From: Bacteroidota bacterium
GTDB taxonomy: Bacteria > Bacteroidota > Bacteroidia > Palsa-965
NCBI GenBank assembly: GCA_016194975.1
Contig: JACQAM010000012.1
Span: forward strand, 62,001 to 126,000
Direction: 5' to 3'
DNA length: 64,000 nt
Every line of letters begins with the position of its first letter. Position 1 is the stretch's first letter. Below the pieces are notes generated by a model. It saw nothing but the letters and a program-made list of their open reading frames with translations, was not told the origin of the DNA and searched no databases. Of this stretch, positions 7,913 through 16,577 are shown piece after piece. Both the position numbers and the translations under genes were made by a program.

Positions 7913-8883
7913 CAGTCGAAAGTTTGTGAAGTTTCGGAAGAAAGTTTGATGATGAGTGCGTACTGCTCGGGCGTGAGATCTTCCATGTAATAATTCACCG
8001 GGTTCATCAGTTCGCCATTCTTATGCACTTCGTAATGACAATGCGGCGCTGTCGATAATCCTGTTGTTCCTACATAACCGATCACCTGTCCGCGTTTTAC
8101 TTTTTGTCCCGGAACAACAATGAAACGCACCATGTGCCCGTAAAGTGTTTCGTAACCATAACCGTGATCGATCACCACATGATTTCCATAACCCTGCGAT
8201 TTATCATCAGCAACCGTCACTGTTCCGTTGGCAGTCGCAAAAATTTCTGTTCCCTGCGGCGCTGCAAAATCCATTCCCGGATGAAACTCCGGCGTTTTAT
8301 AAATAGGATGAATTCTCCAGCCGAATCCGCCGGGTGCATGCTTCAGATCTTTATTCGAGATCGGCATGATGCATGGAATGCATGCGAGCATATTTTCTTT
8401 TCCTTTGGCAAGTTTGATCACTTCATCATACGATTTCGATTGGATGTACATTTCTTTTTCCAGCCGATCTACTTTCTGCGTGAGCGAAACCATCATCGTT
8501 GAATATTCAAATCCTTCAAGCGACTTGTAACGATCCACCGTTCCGAAACCGGCTTTGCGCAATGCGTCGGGAATAGAATCCGTTTCAAGAATAGCGCGGT
8601 AAATATTATTATCGCGTCCTGAAAGATCCTGCATCACGAGATTCATCTGGTCCACTTTTCTATTCAGCAGATCGTATTGCAATTTCGCTGTTTCCAGTTC
8701 GCGCCTCATTTGTTTTTCTTTCGGCGAATCGAAATAACGAAATGAGATTACAACCGAAACCGCGCCGATCACTGAAGCCGTGAACAAAAAAGAAATTACA
8801 CGGAAAATCCTTGTCACGATGGGCGTAACAGCTTTCTCGTAACTGAGCGTTTTTGTATTGTATTTATAACGGATCTTCGACAA
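7912..8883 (-). CDS. M23 family metallopeptidase, membrane-anchored with coiled coil
   Basis: A 323-residue protein. A basic cytosolic start of about 25 residues is followed by one transmembrane helix (VISFLFTASVIGAVSVVISF region), a coiled-coil segment (about residues 55-160, with ETAKLQYDLLNRKVDQM) and a C-terminal LytM/M23 domain. The zinc ligands are present: HPGMDF (HxxxD), an internal LYGHM, and PHCHYEVH (HxH). The family cleaves peptidoglycan peptide bonds, and the intact motif suggests an active enzyme. The layout resembles Bacteroidota M23 proteins usually encoded just upstream of alaS. Here too the gene is divergent from alaS across about 155 bp. The CapA-type gene is coupled downstream. 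Confidence 0.88.
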   Translation of the reverse strand: MSKIRYKYNTKTLSYEKAVTPIVTRIFRVISFLFTASVIGAVSVVISFRYFDSPKEKQMRRELETAKLQYDLLNRKVDQMNLVMQDLSGRDNNIYRAILETDSIPDALRKAGFGTVDRYKSLEGFEYSTMMVSLTQKVDRLEKEMYIQSKSYDEVIKLAKGKENMLACIPCIMPISNKDLKHAPGGFGWRIHPIYKTPEFHPGMDFAAPQGTEIFATANGTVTVADDKSQGYGNHVVIDHGYGYETLYGHMVRFIVVPGQKVKRGQVIGYVGTTGLSTAPHCHYEVHKNGELMNPVNYYMEDLTPEQYALIIKLSSETSQTFD

Positions 8884-9011
8884 GAGTACGAATTACTTAT
8901 TCCGCTAATATACGAACCGATACGCCTTTAACGGATCATTTCTCCAATGAAATTAACTCGTTTTATCATTTGCATTTTTGCGCTGTAAGTAATTCATTCC
9001 GTCATAAAGAT

Positions 9012-9019
9012 TAACTTTG
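9012..9019 (+). promoter_or_regulatory. Bacteroidota -7 element for alaS
   Basis: TAACTTTG matches the primary-sigma -7 consensus TAnnTTTG of Bacteroidota and lies 18 bases before the ATG at 9038. No good -33 TTTG is visible at the usual spacing, so the promoter call rests on the -7 box and its position. A start at the TTG inside this box would put the promoter inside the gene, which supports the ATG at 9038. Confidence 0.45.
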
Positions 9020-9037
9020 TTGCCACTAAAAATCAGG

Positions 9038-11653
9038 ATGAACGCTAAAGAGATCCGTCGCACTTTTCTTGAATTTTTCCGCTCGAAAGGACATGAAATT
9101 GTTCCATCTGCACCCATGGTGATCAAGAATGATCCTACGCTCATGTTCACCAATGCGGGAATGAATCAATTCAAAGAATGGTTCCTCGGAAATTCTCCTG
9201 CAAAATTCAAACGCGTTGCCGACACGCAGAAATGTTTGCGCGTTTCCGGAAAGCATAATGATCTCGAAGAAGTAGGTGTCGATACGTATCATCACACGAT
9301 GTTCGAAATGCTCGGCAACTGGAGCTTTGGAGATTATTTCAAAAAAGAAGCGATCGACTGGAGCTGGGAATTACTCACGGAAGTTTATGAATTGCCCACG
9401 GATAGATTATATGCAACTGTTTTCGAAGGGAATTCTGCAGAGAAATTAGCATTCGACCAGGAAGCTTTTGATCAATGGAAAAAATATTTACCGGAAGAAA
9501 GAATTCTGCGCGGAAATAAAAAAGATAATTTCTGGGAGATGGGCGATACCGGCCCGTGCGGCCCCTGTTCAGAAATTCATTTTGATTCGCGCAATGAGGA
9601 AGAACGGAAAAAAATAAATGGCGCAACATTGGTGAATCATGATCATCCGCAAGTGATCGAGATCTGGAACAATGTGTTTATGGAATTCAATCGCAAGGCC
9701 GATGGTTCACTTGAAAAACTTCCCGCGCAGCACGTGGACACGGGCATGGGCTTCGAGCGCCTCGTGCGCGTTATGCAGGGAAAACAATCGAATTATGATA
9801 CGGATGTTTTTCTTCCGATCATCAATCAAATTGAAAAACTTACTTCAAGAAAATATTCAGGAACAAATTCCAAACAGGATATTGCAATAAGAGTTTTATC
9901 CGATCACATTCGCGCAATTTCATTTGCGATTGCGGATGGACAACTTCCTTCGAACACAGGAGCAGGTTATGTGATTCGAAGAATTTTGCGTCGTGCGGTG
10001 CGATATTATTATTCTTTTCTCGGAACCAAAGAACCATTGCTCTGCAGATTGGTTGACACGCTTGCAGGTGAAATGGGCGAATTTTTTCCTGAGTTGAATA
10101 AGCAAAAAACGCTGATCACTTCGGTGATTGAAGAAGAGGAAAGATCTTTTTTGAGAACGTTGGCGAGTGGAATAAACCGGTTTGAAGATTACACAAAGAA
10201 AAATTCCGGAAAAACAATCGATGGTTTTTTTGCATTTGAACTTTTTGACACCTATGGATTTCCTATCGATCTCACTCAACTTCTCGCCCGTGAACTGAAA
10301 GTGAGTGTGGATATGGATGGATTCAACAAACATCTGAAAGCGCAGAAAGAACGTTCCCGTTCCGCAACAGCAATTGATACGGACGATTGGGTGGAATTGA
10401 TCAAAGATGCAAAAACAGAATTCGTCGGATATCAAAAAACAGAAAGCGAATCGAAAATTGTCCGTTACCGAAAAGTAAAAGCAAAAGGAAAAGATTTTTT
10501 TCAATTGGTTCTTGACAAAACCCCATTCTATGCTGAAAGCGGCGGACAAGTTGGAGACACCGGTTTTCTTGAATCTGCCAATGAGAAAATCAAGATCACC
10601 GATACAAAAAAAGAAAATGGAGTCGTCATTCATTTTGCAGATCGGCTCCCCGAAGATGTGACCAAAATTTTTCATGCGTGCGTGGATGCTGCGAAAAGAA
10701 AATTCACCGAGAACAATCACAGTGCGACACATTTGCTTCATGCCGCGTTGAGAAAAATTCTCGGAACGCATGTCGAACAAAAAGGATCGCTCGTCAATGA
10801 AGAATATCTCCGTTTCGATTTTTCACATTACCAGAAAGTGAGCGAAGGAGAAATTGCTGAGATCGAACGCGTGGTGAATGAAAAGATCCGTGAAAATATT
10901 TCTTCCAGCATTAAAGAAATGCCGATCGATGAAGCTCGTAAGCTCGGCGCAATGGCGTTGTTCGGGGAGAAATACGGCGATGTAGTACGTGTGGTGACAT
11001 TCGACAAAAACTATTCCATCGAATTGTGCGGCGGAACACACGTGCCTGCAACAGGACAGATCGGGCTGTTCAGGATCACCAGTGAAAGTGCGATCGCTGC
11101 CGGTGTTCGCCGGATGGAAGCGATCACTTCTGCAAAAGCAGAACATTTCATTGATGAAAAAATTCAAACGCTGAACGGTATCGCAGAATTGCTGAAGCAT
11201 CCGAAAGATGTATTGAAAAGTGTACAGCAATTGTTCGAGGAAAAATCTTTTCTTGAAAAACAGGTCGAATTTTTTCTTCGTGAAAAAGCAAAAGGAATAA
11301 AATCGGAACTCATTGCTAAAGTTGAGAAAGTGAATGGCGTTAATTTCATTGCAGCAAAAATTGAATTGAATTCTGCAGATGCCATCAAGGATCTTGCTTA
11401 CGGCATTGATGAAAAAGTAGAAAATTTATTTTTAGTGCTCGGCGCCGAAATAAATGAAAAAGCATCGCTCACCATCATGATTTCGAAAAACCTCGTGAAA
11501 GAAAAAAATCTTGATGCAGGAAAAATTATCCGCGAACTCGCCAAAGAAATCCAGGGCGGCGGAGGCGGACAACCTTTCTTTGCGACGAGTGGAGGAAGTA
11601 ATGTTGGTGGAATTCCGAAAGCATTGGAGAAAGCAAGAACATTTGTGCAATAA
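9038..11653 (+). CDS. alaS: Alanyl-tRNA synthetase
   Basis: 871 residues from ATG 9038 ([14 protein letters not shown]), the usual family start and length. Class II catalytic core at the N-terminus: [13 protein letters not shown] (motif 1 region), [17 protein letters not shown] (motif 2) and [18 protein letters not shown] (motif 3 region). The editing domain carries [12 protein letters not shown] (HxxxH zinc motif) and later [11 protein letters not shown] (CxxxH). The C-Ala domain ends with the [14 protein letters not shown] stretch near the C-terminus. The enzyme charges tRNA-Ala and hydrolyses mischarged Ser/Gly. All catalytic and editing motifs look intact. An open 286-codon frame on the opposite strand (9920-10780) is a shadow. 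Confidence 0.98.
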   Translation: MNAKEIRRTFLEFFRSKGHEIVPSAPMVIKNDPTLMFTNAGMNQFKEWFLGNSPAKFKRVADTQKCLRVSGKHNDLEEVGVDTYHHTMFEMLGNWSFGDYFKKEAIDWSWELLTEVYELPTDRLYATVFEGNSAEKLAFDQEAFDQWKKYLPEERILRGNKKDNFWEMGDTGPCGPCSEIHFDSRNEEERKKINGATLVNHDHPQVIEIWNNVFMEFNRKADGSLEKLPAQHVDTGMGFERLVRVMQGKQSNYDTDVFLPIINQIEKLTSRKYSGTNSKQDIAIRVLSDHIRAISFAIADGQLPSNTGAGYVIRRILRRAVRYYYSFLGTKEPLLCRLVDTLAGEMGEFFPELNKQKTLITSVIEEEERSFLRTLASGINRFEDYTKKNSGKTIDGFFAFELFDTYGFPIDLTQLLARELKVSVDMDGFNKHLKAQKERSRSATAIDTDDWVELIKDAKTEFVGYQKTESESKIVRYRKVKAKGKDFFQLVLDKTPFYAESGGQVGDTGFLESANEKIKITDTKKENGVVIHFADRLPEDVTKIFHACVDAAKRKFTENNHSATHLLHAALRKILGTHVEQKGSLVNEEYLRFDFSHYQKVSEGEIAEIERVVNEKIRENISSSIKEMPIDEARKLGAMALFGEKYGDVVRVVTFDKNYSIELCGGTHVPATGQIGLFRITSESAIAAGVRRMEAITSAKAEHFIDEKIQTLNGIAELLKHPKDVLKSVQQLFEEKSFLEKQVEFFLREKAKGIKSELIAKVEKVNGVNFIAAKIELNSADAIKDLAYGIDEKVENLFLVLGAEINEKASLTIMISKNLVKEKNLDAGKIIRELAKEIQGGGGGQPFFATSGGSNVGGIPKALEKARTFVQ

Positions 11654-11659
11654 ATCATT

Positions 11660-11697
11660 CAGTGAAAATCAGCGCAATCAGCGGCAAAATTCTCTTT
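11660..11697. repeat. Dispersed 'CaCnGATT' repeat immediately upstream of the thiolase start
   Basis: Read on the minus strand this block is TTTTGCCGCTGATTGCGCTG followed by ATTTTCACTGAAT. It is the same periodic unit as at 15632-15668 and 55835-55945. It ends one or two bases before the thiolase ATG at 11699, so it forms the whole leader of that gene. Confidence 0.6.
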
Positions 11698-11698
11698 T

Positions 11699-12904
11699 AT
11701 GAAACCAGCATATCTCATCAACGGCGTCCGTACTCCCATCGGAAATTTCGGCGGAACACTTTCCACCATTCGTCCTGACGACATGGCCGCGTTTGTCATT
11801 GGAGAATTGATGAAAAAAAATCCTTCCGTTGATCCGGCAATGATCGGTGATGTCATTCTCGGCTGTGCGAACCAGGCCGGCGAAGACAATCGAAACGTAG
11901 CACGTATGGCTCTTCTTCTTGCCGGACTTCCCAATTCTGTTCCCGGTGAAACGGTGAATCGTCTTTGTGCGTCCGGACTTTCTGCAGCGATCTCGGGTGC
12001 GCGCGCCATCGCATGCGGAGATGCTGAACTTATTATTGCGGGCGGAGTTGAAAATATGACGCGTGGCCCGTGGGTGATCTCGAAAACTTCCACTCCATTC
12101 GGAAGAGATGCGCAACTATTCGATTCAAGTTTCGGATGGCGTTTCATTAATCCGAAAATGAAAGAAAAATACGGAACCGATTCGATGGGAGAAACGGCAG
12201 AGAATCTTGCGGGAAGAGATAAAGTTTCAAGAGAAGACCAGGATAAATTTTCAGCGTGGTCACAGCAAAAAGCTGCGGCAGCAATTACAAGCGGCAGGTT
12301 TAAAAAAGAAATAATTCCTGTTTCCATTCCTCAGAAAAAAGGGGATGCAATTATTTTTGACAAAGATGAATTTGGAAAACCATCCACCACACCCGAAGGA
12401 CTTTCGAAACTAAAACCTTCATTTAAAAAAGACGGAACGGTAACAGCGGGAAATTCATCCGGGCTGAATGACGGCGCCGCAGCATTATTGCTTGCATCGG
12501 AAGACGCTGTGAAAAAAAATAATTTAAAACCATTGGCAAGAATTGTTTCGATGGGCGTGATCGGTGTAGAGCCGCGCATAATGGGAATTGGCCCGGTAGA
12601 AGCAAGCAACATTGCGCTGAAAAAAGCCGGATTGAAATGGAATGATATCGACATCATAGAACTCAACGAAGCTTTCGCAGCGCAGTCGCTTGCGTGCACG
12701 CGCTCGTGGGGACTCGCAGATAATGACGCACGCGTGAATCCGAATGGTGGCGCTATCGCACTCGGGCATCCGCTTGGAATGAGTGGTGCACGTATCCTGA
12801 ATTCTGCAGCGATAGAATTGCAGGAAAAAAATAAAAAATATGCACTCGTCACTATGTGCATTGGTGTTGGGCAGGGATATGCTGTAGTGATTGAAAGAGC
12901 TTGA
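11699..12904 (+). CDS. Acetyl-CoA C-acyltransferase (thiolase, PcaF/FadA type)
   Basis: A 401-residue degradative thiolase of normal length. The nucleophile is Cys90 in VNRLCASGLSA, the His is in GHPLGMSGAR and the second Cys in TMCIGVGQG; NEAFAAQ is also present. The SAGDGAAALLLAS-like segment appears here as GNSSGLNDGAAALLLAS. The enzyme cleaves 3-oxoacyl-CoA with CoA to acetyl-CoA plus a shortened acyl-CoA (beta-oxidation or the last step of aromatic degradation). The PaaY-like hexapeptide protein further downstream would fit a phenylacetate-type pathway, but no other paa genes are near, so the substrate is open. Only 45 bp separate it from alaS, and that gap is occupied by a dispersed repeat. 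Confidence 0.92.
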   Translation: MKPAYLINGVRTPIGNFGGTLSTIRPDDMAAFVIGELMKKNPSVDPAMIGDVILGCANQAGEDNRNVARMALLLAGLPNSVPGETVNRLCASGLSAAISGARAIACGDAELIIAGGVENMTRGPWVISKTSTPFGRDAQLFDSSFGWRFINPKMKEKYGTDSMGETAENLAGRDKVSREDQDKFSAWSQQKAAAAITSGRFKKEIIPVSIPQKKGDAIIFDKDEFGKPSTTPEGLSKLKPSFKKDGTVTAGNSSGLNDGAAALLLASEDAVKKNNLKPLARIVSMGVIGVEPRIMGIGPVEASNIALKKAGLKWNDIDIIELNEAFAAQSLACTRSWGLADNDARVNPNGGAIALGHPLGMSGARILNSAAIELQEKNKKYALVTMCIGVGQGYAVVIERA

Positions 12905-13030
12905 ATTTCGGAAAACGTGTTGCTCTAAAGATAAATTTGCTGTGCTGCGAAGAATATTAATTCGCAAATCCATTTTACATTTCCTATCTTTAGTAAGTTT
13001 CATAACAAAAAATATCCCCACCCCGCGATC

Positions 13031-14113
13031 ATGAACTTTAATAAAATATTTCTTTCGCTTATTCCCGCATTGTTCCTGCAACAATTTCTCACCGCGCAGG
13101 TTCTTTGTGTAGAATGTTTCCGGCAGAATGATTCCATCAGCGACAATGTGACGAACATGATCATCAATGGAGGATTCGAGCAAAGTACGTGTAGTTCCGG
13201 CTCCTATTACTGTCCGCAATCATCAGGATATACATGCGATATCGCCAACTGGACCTGCACCGGAGGTGGTACTTCGACGTATGCAGCATTGTATGATAAT
13301 TCTATAATGGCTGTTGTGCAGGGAACTTATTCCTGTTACATGGGAAATTATTTCTGCAACGCATGTTCGGCAACTGCAGGTGATACTTCCTGCATCGCAT
13401 ATACTTCCTGTGCTGCAAGCGGAATTCCTTCCGGTTATCCGAACAACACGGCAGCTTACGGTGGAGCCACTGGCGTTAGTTTATCCCAGACTGTAAATAA
13501 TCTTGTTATCGGAGATTGTTACGTACTCGAATTCTGGACCGGCGGAGAAGATTTTTTTACGAATCGCGGAATTTTTGCCGTGGATCTTGGTTATGGAAAT
13601 ATTTTATTTCCGTGTTACCCAACTGATCCCTCTGTTGCATTTGTTGGTTCGCGATATGTTGTTCAATTCCGCGCAACGGCAGCTTCACAAACTGTAAAGT
13701 TCACTAACTGGGGTCACATCTGTGGCTCGTGTACAGAGGTGGTGCTTGATGATGTAAAACTTTATCCCATGTCGCAACTGGATAGTTCAGTCACTGCATG
13801 CGATTCATCGTGTTTAACCATCATTCCACCACCACCACCACCACCTGTTATCTGTGATGCAAGCACGGTGATCATTCCGAATATTTTTACGCCGAACGGC
13901 GATGGAGTGAATGACAGTCTTGTGATCAATTCAAAGTGTGAAATAAAACTGACGATCTATGATCGCTGGGGAATGAAACTTTATTCCACTTCCGGCGAAC
14001 ATGTTTCGTGGGACGGCAAGTATAAAAATTCTCCGGTCACTGATGGTGTTTACTATTACATTGCAGAGATCGATGGAAAACAGCGGAACGGATTCCTTCA
14101 CATTATCCGATGA
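13031..14113 (+). CDS. Secreted T9SS cargo protein with gliding-motility-type C-terminal domain
   Basis: 360 residues. The signal peptide is residues 1-23 (cleavage after LTAQ). The N-terminal part contains NGGFEQSTC ... IANWTC ... NNLVIGDCYVLEFWTGG, a jelly-roll arrangement like DUF642/carbohydrate-binding modules, with many Cys. A PPPPPPP linker (about residues 264-273) leads to the C-terminal domain: IPNIFTPNGDGVNDSL, then TIYDRWGMKLYST, then TDGVYYYIAEIDGKQRNGFLHI. This is the type B T9SS sorting domain (gliding motility-associated C-terminal domain), so the protein should be exported by T9SS and released or bound with SprF-type help. No SprF/PorP gene is adjacent. Ligand unknown. Confidence 0.88.
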   Translation: MNFNKIFLSLIPALFLQQFLTAQVLCVECFRQNDSISDNVTNMIINGGFEQSTCSSGSYYCPQSSGYTCDIANWTCTGGGTSTYAALYDNSIMAVVQGTYSCYMGNYFCNACSATAGDTSCIAYTSCAASGIPSGYPNNTAAYGGATGVSLSQTVNNLVIGDCYVLEFWTGGEDFFTNRGIFAVDLGYGNILFPCYPTDPSVAFVGSRYVVQFRATAASQTVKFTNWGHICGSCTEVVLDDVKLYPMSQLDSSVTACDSSCLTIIPPPPPPPVICDASTVIIPNIFTPNGDGVNDSLVINSKCEIKLTIYDRWGMKLYSTSGEHVSWDGKYKNSPVTDGVYYYIAEIDGKQRNGFLHIIR

Positions 14114-14176
14114 GCAACAGAAAGCTATCGTTGAAAGTATTTCCCGTTTTCAATTCACAATTTGTATTTTCGGTAC

Positions 14177-14770
14177 ATGATCTATGAATTCAATGGTTAT
14201 CGCCCGGTAGTTCACGAATCTTCTTTCGTTCATCCGCAGGCAGTCGTTACAGGAAATGTGATCATCGGAAAAAATGTTTACATCGGCCCCGGTGCAGCTT
14301 TGCGTGGCGACTGGGGAGAAATTATTATTGAAGACGGTTGCAACGTGCAGGAGAATTGCACGATCCACATGTTTCCGGGAACAACTGTTTTGCTGAAAGA
14401 AGGAGCGCACATCGGGCACGGCGCGATCATTCACGGCGCGACGATCGGAAAAAATTGTCTCGTGGGAATGAATGCTGTGTTGCTCGATAACGTGGTGCTC
14501 GGCGACGAATGTATTGTGGGTGCGCTTGCACTCGTGGCTTCCGATGCTGAATTTCCGAATCGAAAACTCATTGTAGGAAATCCTGCTTCTGCGATCAAAG
14601 ATGTTTCGGAAAAAATGATTGCGTGGAAAACAAGAGGAACTGAATTGTACCAGCAGCTTCCGGCAGAATGTAAAGCAATGCTCCGGGAATGTAAACCGCT
14701 TAATGAAATACCGAAGGATCGTCCGAAGCAGCAGGATATTTATAAAACGTGGAGCGAGAATAAAAAATGA
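14177..14770 (+). CDS. Gamma-carbonic-anhydrase-like hexapeptide-repeat protein (PaaY/CaiE group)
   Basis: 197 residues from ATG 14177 (MIYEFNGYRPVV). It is a left-handed beta-helix: repeated [LIV]-G-x-x-x-x units such as VTGNVIIGKNVYIGPGAALRGDWG, AHIGHGAIIHGATIGKNCLVGM and VVLGDECIVGA. Metal-ligand histidines are placed as in gamma-carbonic anhydrases (H in CTIHMFPG, HIGHG, IIHGA). The C-terminal helix extension (from about residue 150) is of the PaaY/CaiE type. PaaY is a thioesterase-like accessory of phenylacetate degradation; CaiE belongs to carnitine metabolism; others are carbonic anhydrases. The nearby thiolase makes an acyl-CoA role possible (inference). Confidence 0.8.
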   Translation: MIYEFNGYRPVVHESSFVHPQAVVTGNVIIGKNVYIGPGAALRGDWGEIIIEDGCNVQENCTIHMFPGTTVLLKEGAHIGHGAIIHGATIGKNCLVGMNAVLLDNVVLGDECIVGALALVASDAEFPNRKLIVGNPASAIKDVSEKMIAWKTRGTELYQQLPAECKAMLRECKPLNEIPKDRPKQQDIYKTWSENKK

Positions 14771-14791
14771 ATCCGGAGTTCCAATCGGCAA

Positions 14792-14820
14792 TTTGACATT
14801 GGCAATTCCATATAACTTTG
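14792..14820 (+). promoter_or_regulatory. Bacteroidota-type promoter for the DUF2304 gene
   Basis: A TTTG box (14792-14795) and a TAACTTTG box (14813-14820) are 17 bases apart, close to the consensus TTTG-N19-TAnnTTTG. The ATG at 14831 follows 10 bases after the -7 box, giving a very short leader. Confidence 0.5.
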
Positions 14821-14830
14821 TTACTGACAA

Positions 14831-15172
14831 ATGGAACGCATCCAGATCATAGCCATTGCAGCAAGTGTTTGTTTTCTTGCATTCATTGCGAGTCTCATCA
14901 TTCGCGGAAAATTACGCGAAGAATATGCGATCATCTGGATCATCTGTTCCGTACTGCTCATTGCATTTTCATTCTGGAGAAAAGGGCTCGACGTGGTGGC
15001 GCATCTTGTTGGTGTTTTCGATCCGCCGAATCTTATTTTCACCGGTGCGCTCTTCGCCGTTTTCATTTACCTGTTGCATCTCTCTGTTGTGGTTTCCAAG
15101 CTCCAGGAACAGAACAAAACATTGGCACAGGATATTGCATTGATGAAAGAGAAATTAAAAAAATCAGAATGA
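14831..15172 (+). CDS. DUF2304 membrane protein
   Basis: 113 residues with three hydrophobic helices: residues 5-25, 33-50 and 66-90. They are followed by a charged helical tail (LQEQNKTLAQDIALMKEKLKK). The R-G-K-L-R-E-E-Y-A-I-I-W-I segment after the first helix is the mark of DUF2304, small membrane proteins often found near glycosyltransferases or lipid-carrier enzymes, with no assigned biochemical role. The stop overlaps the start of the next gene (ATGA at 15169-15172), so the two are translationally coupled. Confidence 0.75.
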   Translation: MERIQIIAIAASVCFLAFIASLIIRGKLREEYAIIWIICSVLLIAFSFWRKGLDVVAHLVGVFDPPNLIFTGALFAVFIYLLHLSVVVSKLQEQNKTLAQDIALMKEKLKKSE

Positions 15173-15561
15173 ATTCTTCCCCCGAAAAAGAAGCGGAAGT
15201 GATCGGGAAATATCTGCTGGGAGGAAAAATGCCAAACGCCCAATCCATTTTTCTTTACACTGATGCAATGAAGAAAAAAAATATTGTAGCGGAAGGAAAA
15301 GATGAACGGCTAATGAATTTTATGCTCGATTTCCGATGGACCGCCGGAATGATCGACAGTGCGCTTGCATTCGGAAAAAGAAGATCGGCGGTGAGAAAAA
15401 AAATAATGGTGATGTCGGCCATTCTTGAAACACAGCCGGAATATGCCGGCCTGTTCCTCCCGAAGAAAAGATCATGGATTTACAATATTTATATTTTCTG
15501 GGTAGGATTCCGTGCGGTGATGAAAATTATTTTCGGAAAAATTCTCATCGCCTTCATCTGA
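15169..15561 (+). CDS. Hypothetical protein coupled to the DUF2304 gene
   Basis: 130 residues. A longer open frame starts far upstream (14818), but its first part only shadows the DUF2304 gene. The ATG at 15169 overlaps the DUF2304 stop by four bases (ATGA) and is the likely start. The protein is soluble and mixed-charge at first (EKEAEVIGKYLLGG), basic in the middle (FGKRRSAVRKKIM), and ends in an amphipathic or hydrophobic segment (WIYNIYIFWVGFRAVMKII) that may touch the membrane. No family recognised. Coupling suggests a joint role with the DUF2304 protein. Confidence 0.6.
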   Translation: MNSSPEKEAEVIGKYLLGGKMPNAQSIFLYTDAMKKKNIVAEGKDERLMNFMLDFRWTAGMIDSALAFGKRRSAVRKKIMVMSAILETQPEYAGLFLPKKRSWIYNIYIFWVGFRAVMKIIFGKILIAFI

Positions 15562-15631
15562 ATTCAATCACACTTCATCATTCATTTCACTTTGCCATTC
15601 TCAGGGTAGAGATCGGTAGTCAGGAAAAAAA

Positions 15632-15668
15632 TATTACCACTGATTGCGCAGATTTTCACAGATTTACT
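15632..15668. repeat. Dispersed 'CaCnGATT' repeat
   Basis: The core reads ACCACTGATTGCGCAGATTT followed by TCACAGATTTACT, the same periodic unit as at 2838, 11660 and 55900. It lies in the 245-bp spacer between convergent genes; the rest of that spacer holds the terminator at 15745-15795 and no gene. Confidence 0.6.
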
Positions 15669-15744
15669 ATTTGAAAGACGGCCTGCTGCTTCCCCGCCTG
15701 TACTTCGTTTCGTCGGGCAAGCTTCTTCTTTATATACTTTATGG

Positions 15745-15795
15745 AAAAAACACCGGCGATGGTCCTAAACCTGTCAGAAAATTTCCATCGCCGGT
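15745..15795 (-). terminator. Rho-independent terminator of the metal-efflux operon
   Basis: On the minus strand an 11-bp perfect stem, ACCGGCGATGG with CCATCGCCGGT (arms 15785-15795 and 15752-15762), encloses a 22-base loop. It is followed after two bases by a run of six T (15745-15750). It lies just after the stop of the DUF2490 gene, so it closes the minus-strand operon that begins near 22564. Confidence 0.75.
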
Positions 15796-15806
15796 TCACA
15801 ACTGTA

Positions 15807-16550
15807 CTAAAGCGTAAAACCATAACCTAAACCCAGTACATAATTGTGATTTGCATTGTTAACATTCGTGTGCTGCTCCACGAGGTAATAGAGTTCAAAT
15901 TCATTCCGCTTGTCGAGATGATAATAGATCCCGGCAAAATAACGCATGCGGTTGAAATGAGGCGTTGCATCCGGTTGCGGCGTATTCATGTGCCAGTAAT
16001 ATTCTTCCGCAAGATAGGCCGACCAGTAAAAATTAAGATCATAGCGCAACGTCACTTTATTTCTCAGGTACCAGTCCGGTACTCCTCCATTCGTGCTTGT
16101 ATAAAGATCTTTCACTTGTCCCATGAGCATCTGCCGGTCATGCACGTGGATCGGCCCTACTTTAAATGAATAATTTACCGCGAAATAATATTGATGCCTG
16201 TTGCTCCACAGTTCCGTCATACTTTTTTGCTGCAGCTTCCGGATGTAAACATAATCGAGTAAAAAACTGAAATGCGTTTTCGGTATTTTATATTCCACAC
16301 CGAAATCCTCGAAGTAATAGGTCAATCGTGTCATATTATTCGTGATCCTTCCTTCGTGACTGAAACGGGCGGTAAAATTCCGCTGTAACTTATGTTCTGC
16401 ATTGATGTTTTCCCATAATTGAGCGTCATTGGCAAATGGTTTTTCATCCGCTTGTGCAAGCGCACGCGACGTGAAGAACAAACATAAAAGCGGAAAAAAT
16501 ATTTTCACCCCGCTAATGTGTTCACAGAATTTTTTCGGGCAGTTAATCAT
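15807..16550 (-). CDS. DUF2490 family outer-membrane protein
   Basis: 247 residues. A long signal region with its hydrophobic core at residues 17-32 ends ALAQ at 33; a GTG at codon 15 would give a more normal signal peptide. The mature part alternates aromatic and polar residues in many short strands (HFSFLLDYVYI, RYFAGIYYHLDKRNEFELYYLVEQ) and ends with a strand-like LGLGYGFTL, as expected for a beta-barrel. Position as last gene of the CzcCBA operon, 27 bp after the pump gene and before a terminator, suggests co-expression with metal efflux. Its job there is unknown. Confidence 0.75.
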   Translation of the reverse strand: MINCPKKFCEHISGVKIFFPLLCLFFTSRALAQADEKPFANDAQLWENINAEHKLQRNFTARFSHEGRITNNMTRLTYYFEDFGVEYKIPKTHFSFLLDYVYIRKLQQKSMTELWSNRHQYYFAVNYSFKVGPIHVHDRQMLMGQVKDLYTSTNGGVPDWYLRNKVTLRYDLNFYWSAYLAEEYYWHMNTPQPDATPHFNRMRYFAGIYYHLDKRNEFELYYLVEQHTNVNNANHNYVLGLGYGFTL

Positions 16551-16577
16551 CGGGCAGATTTTATTTTATTAAGTGCT

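Noticed and set aside
9920-10780. 286-codon minus-strand frame inside alaS
   Set aside because: It overlaps conserved editing-domain coding sequence; composition is rich in Phe, Cys, His and Arg with no family pattern.
14818-15168. Upstream half of the long frame that ends at 15561
   Set aside because: It is in a different frame from the clear DUF2304 gene at the same place. The protein-like part begins at the ATGA overlap at 15169.
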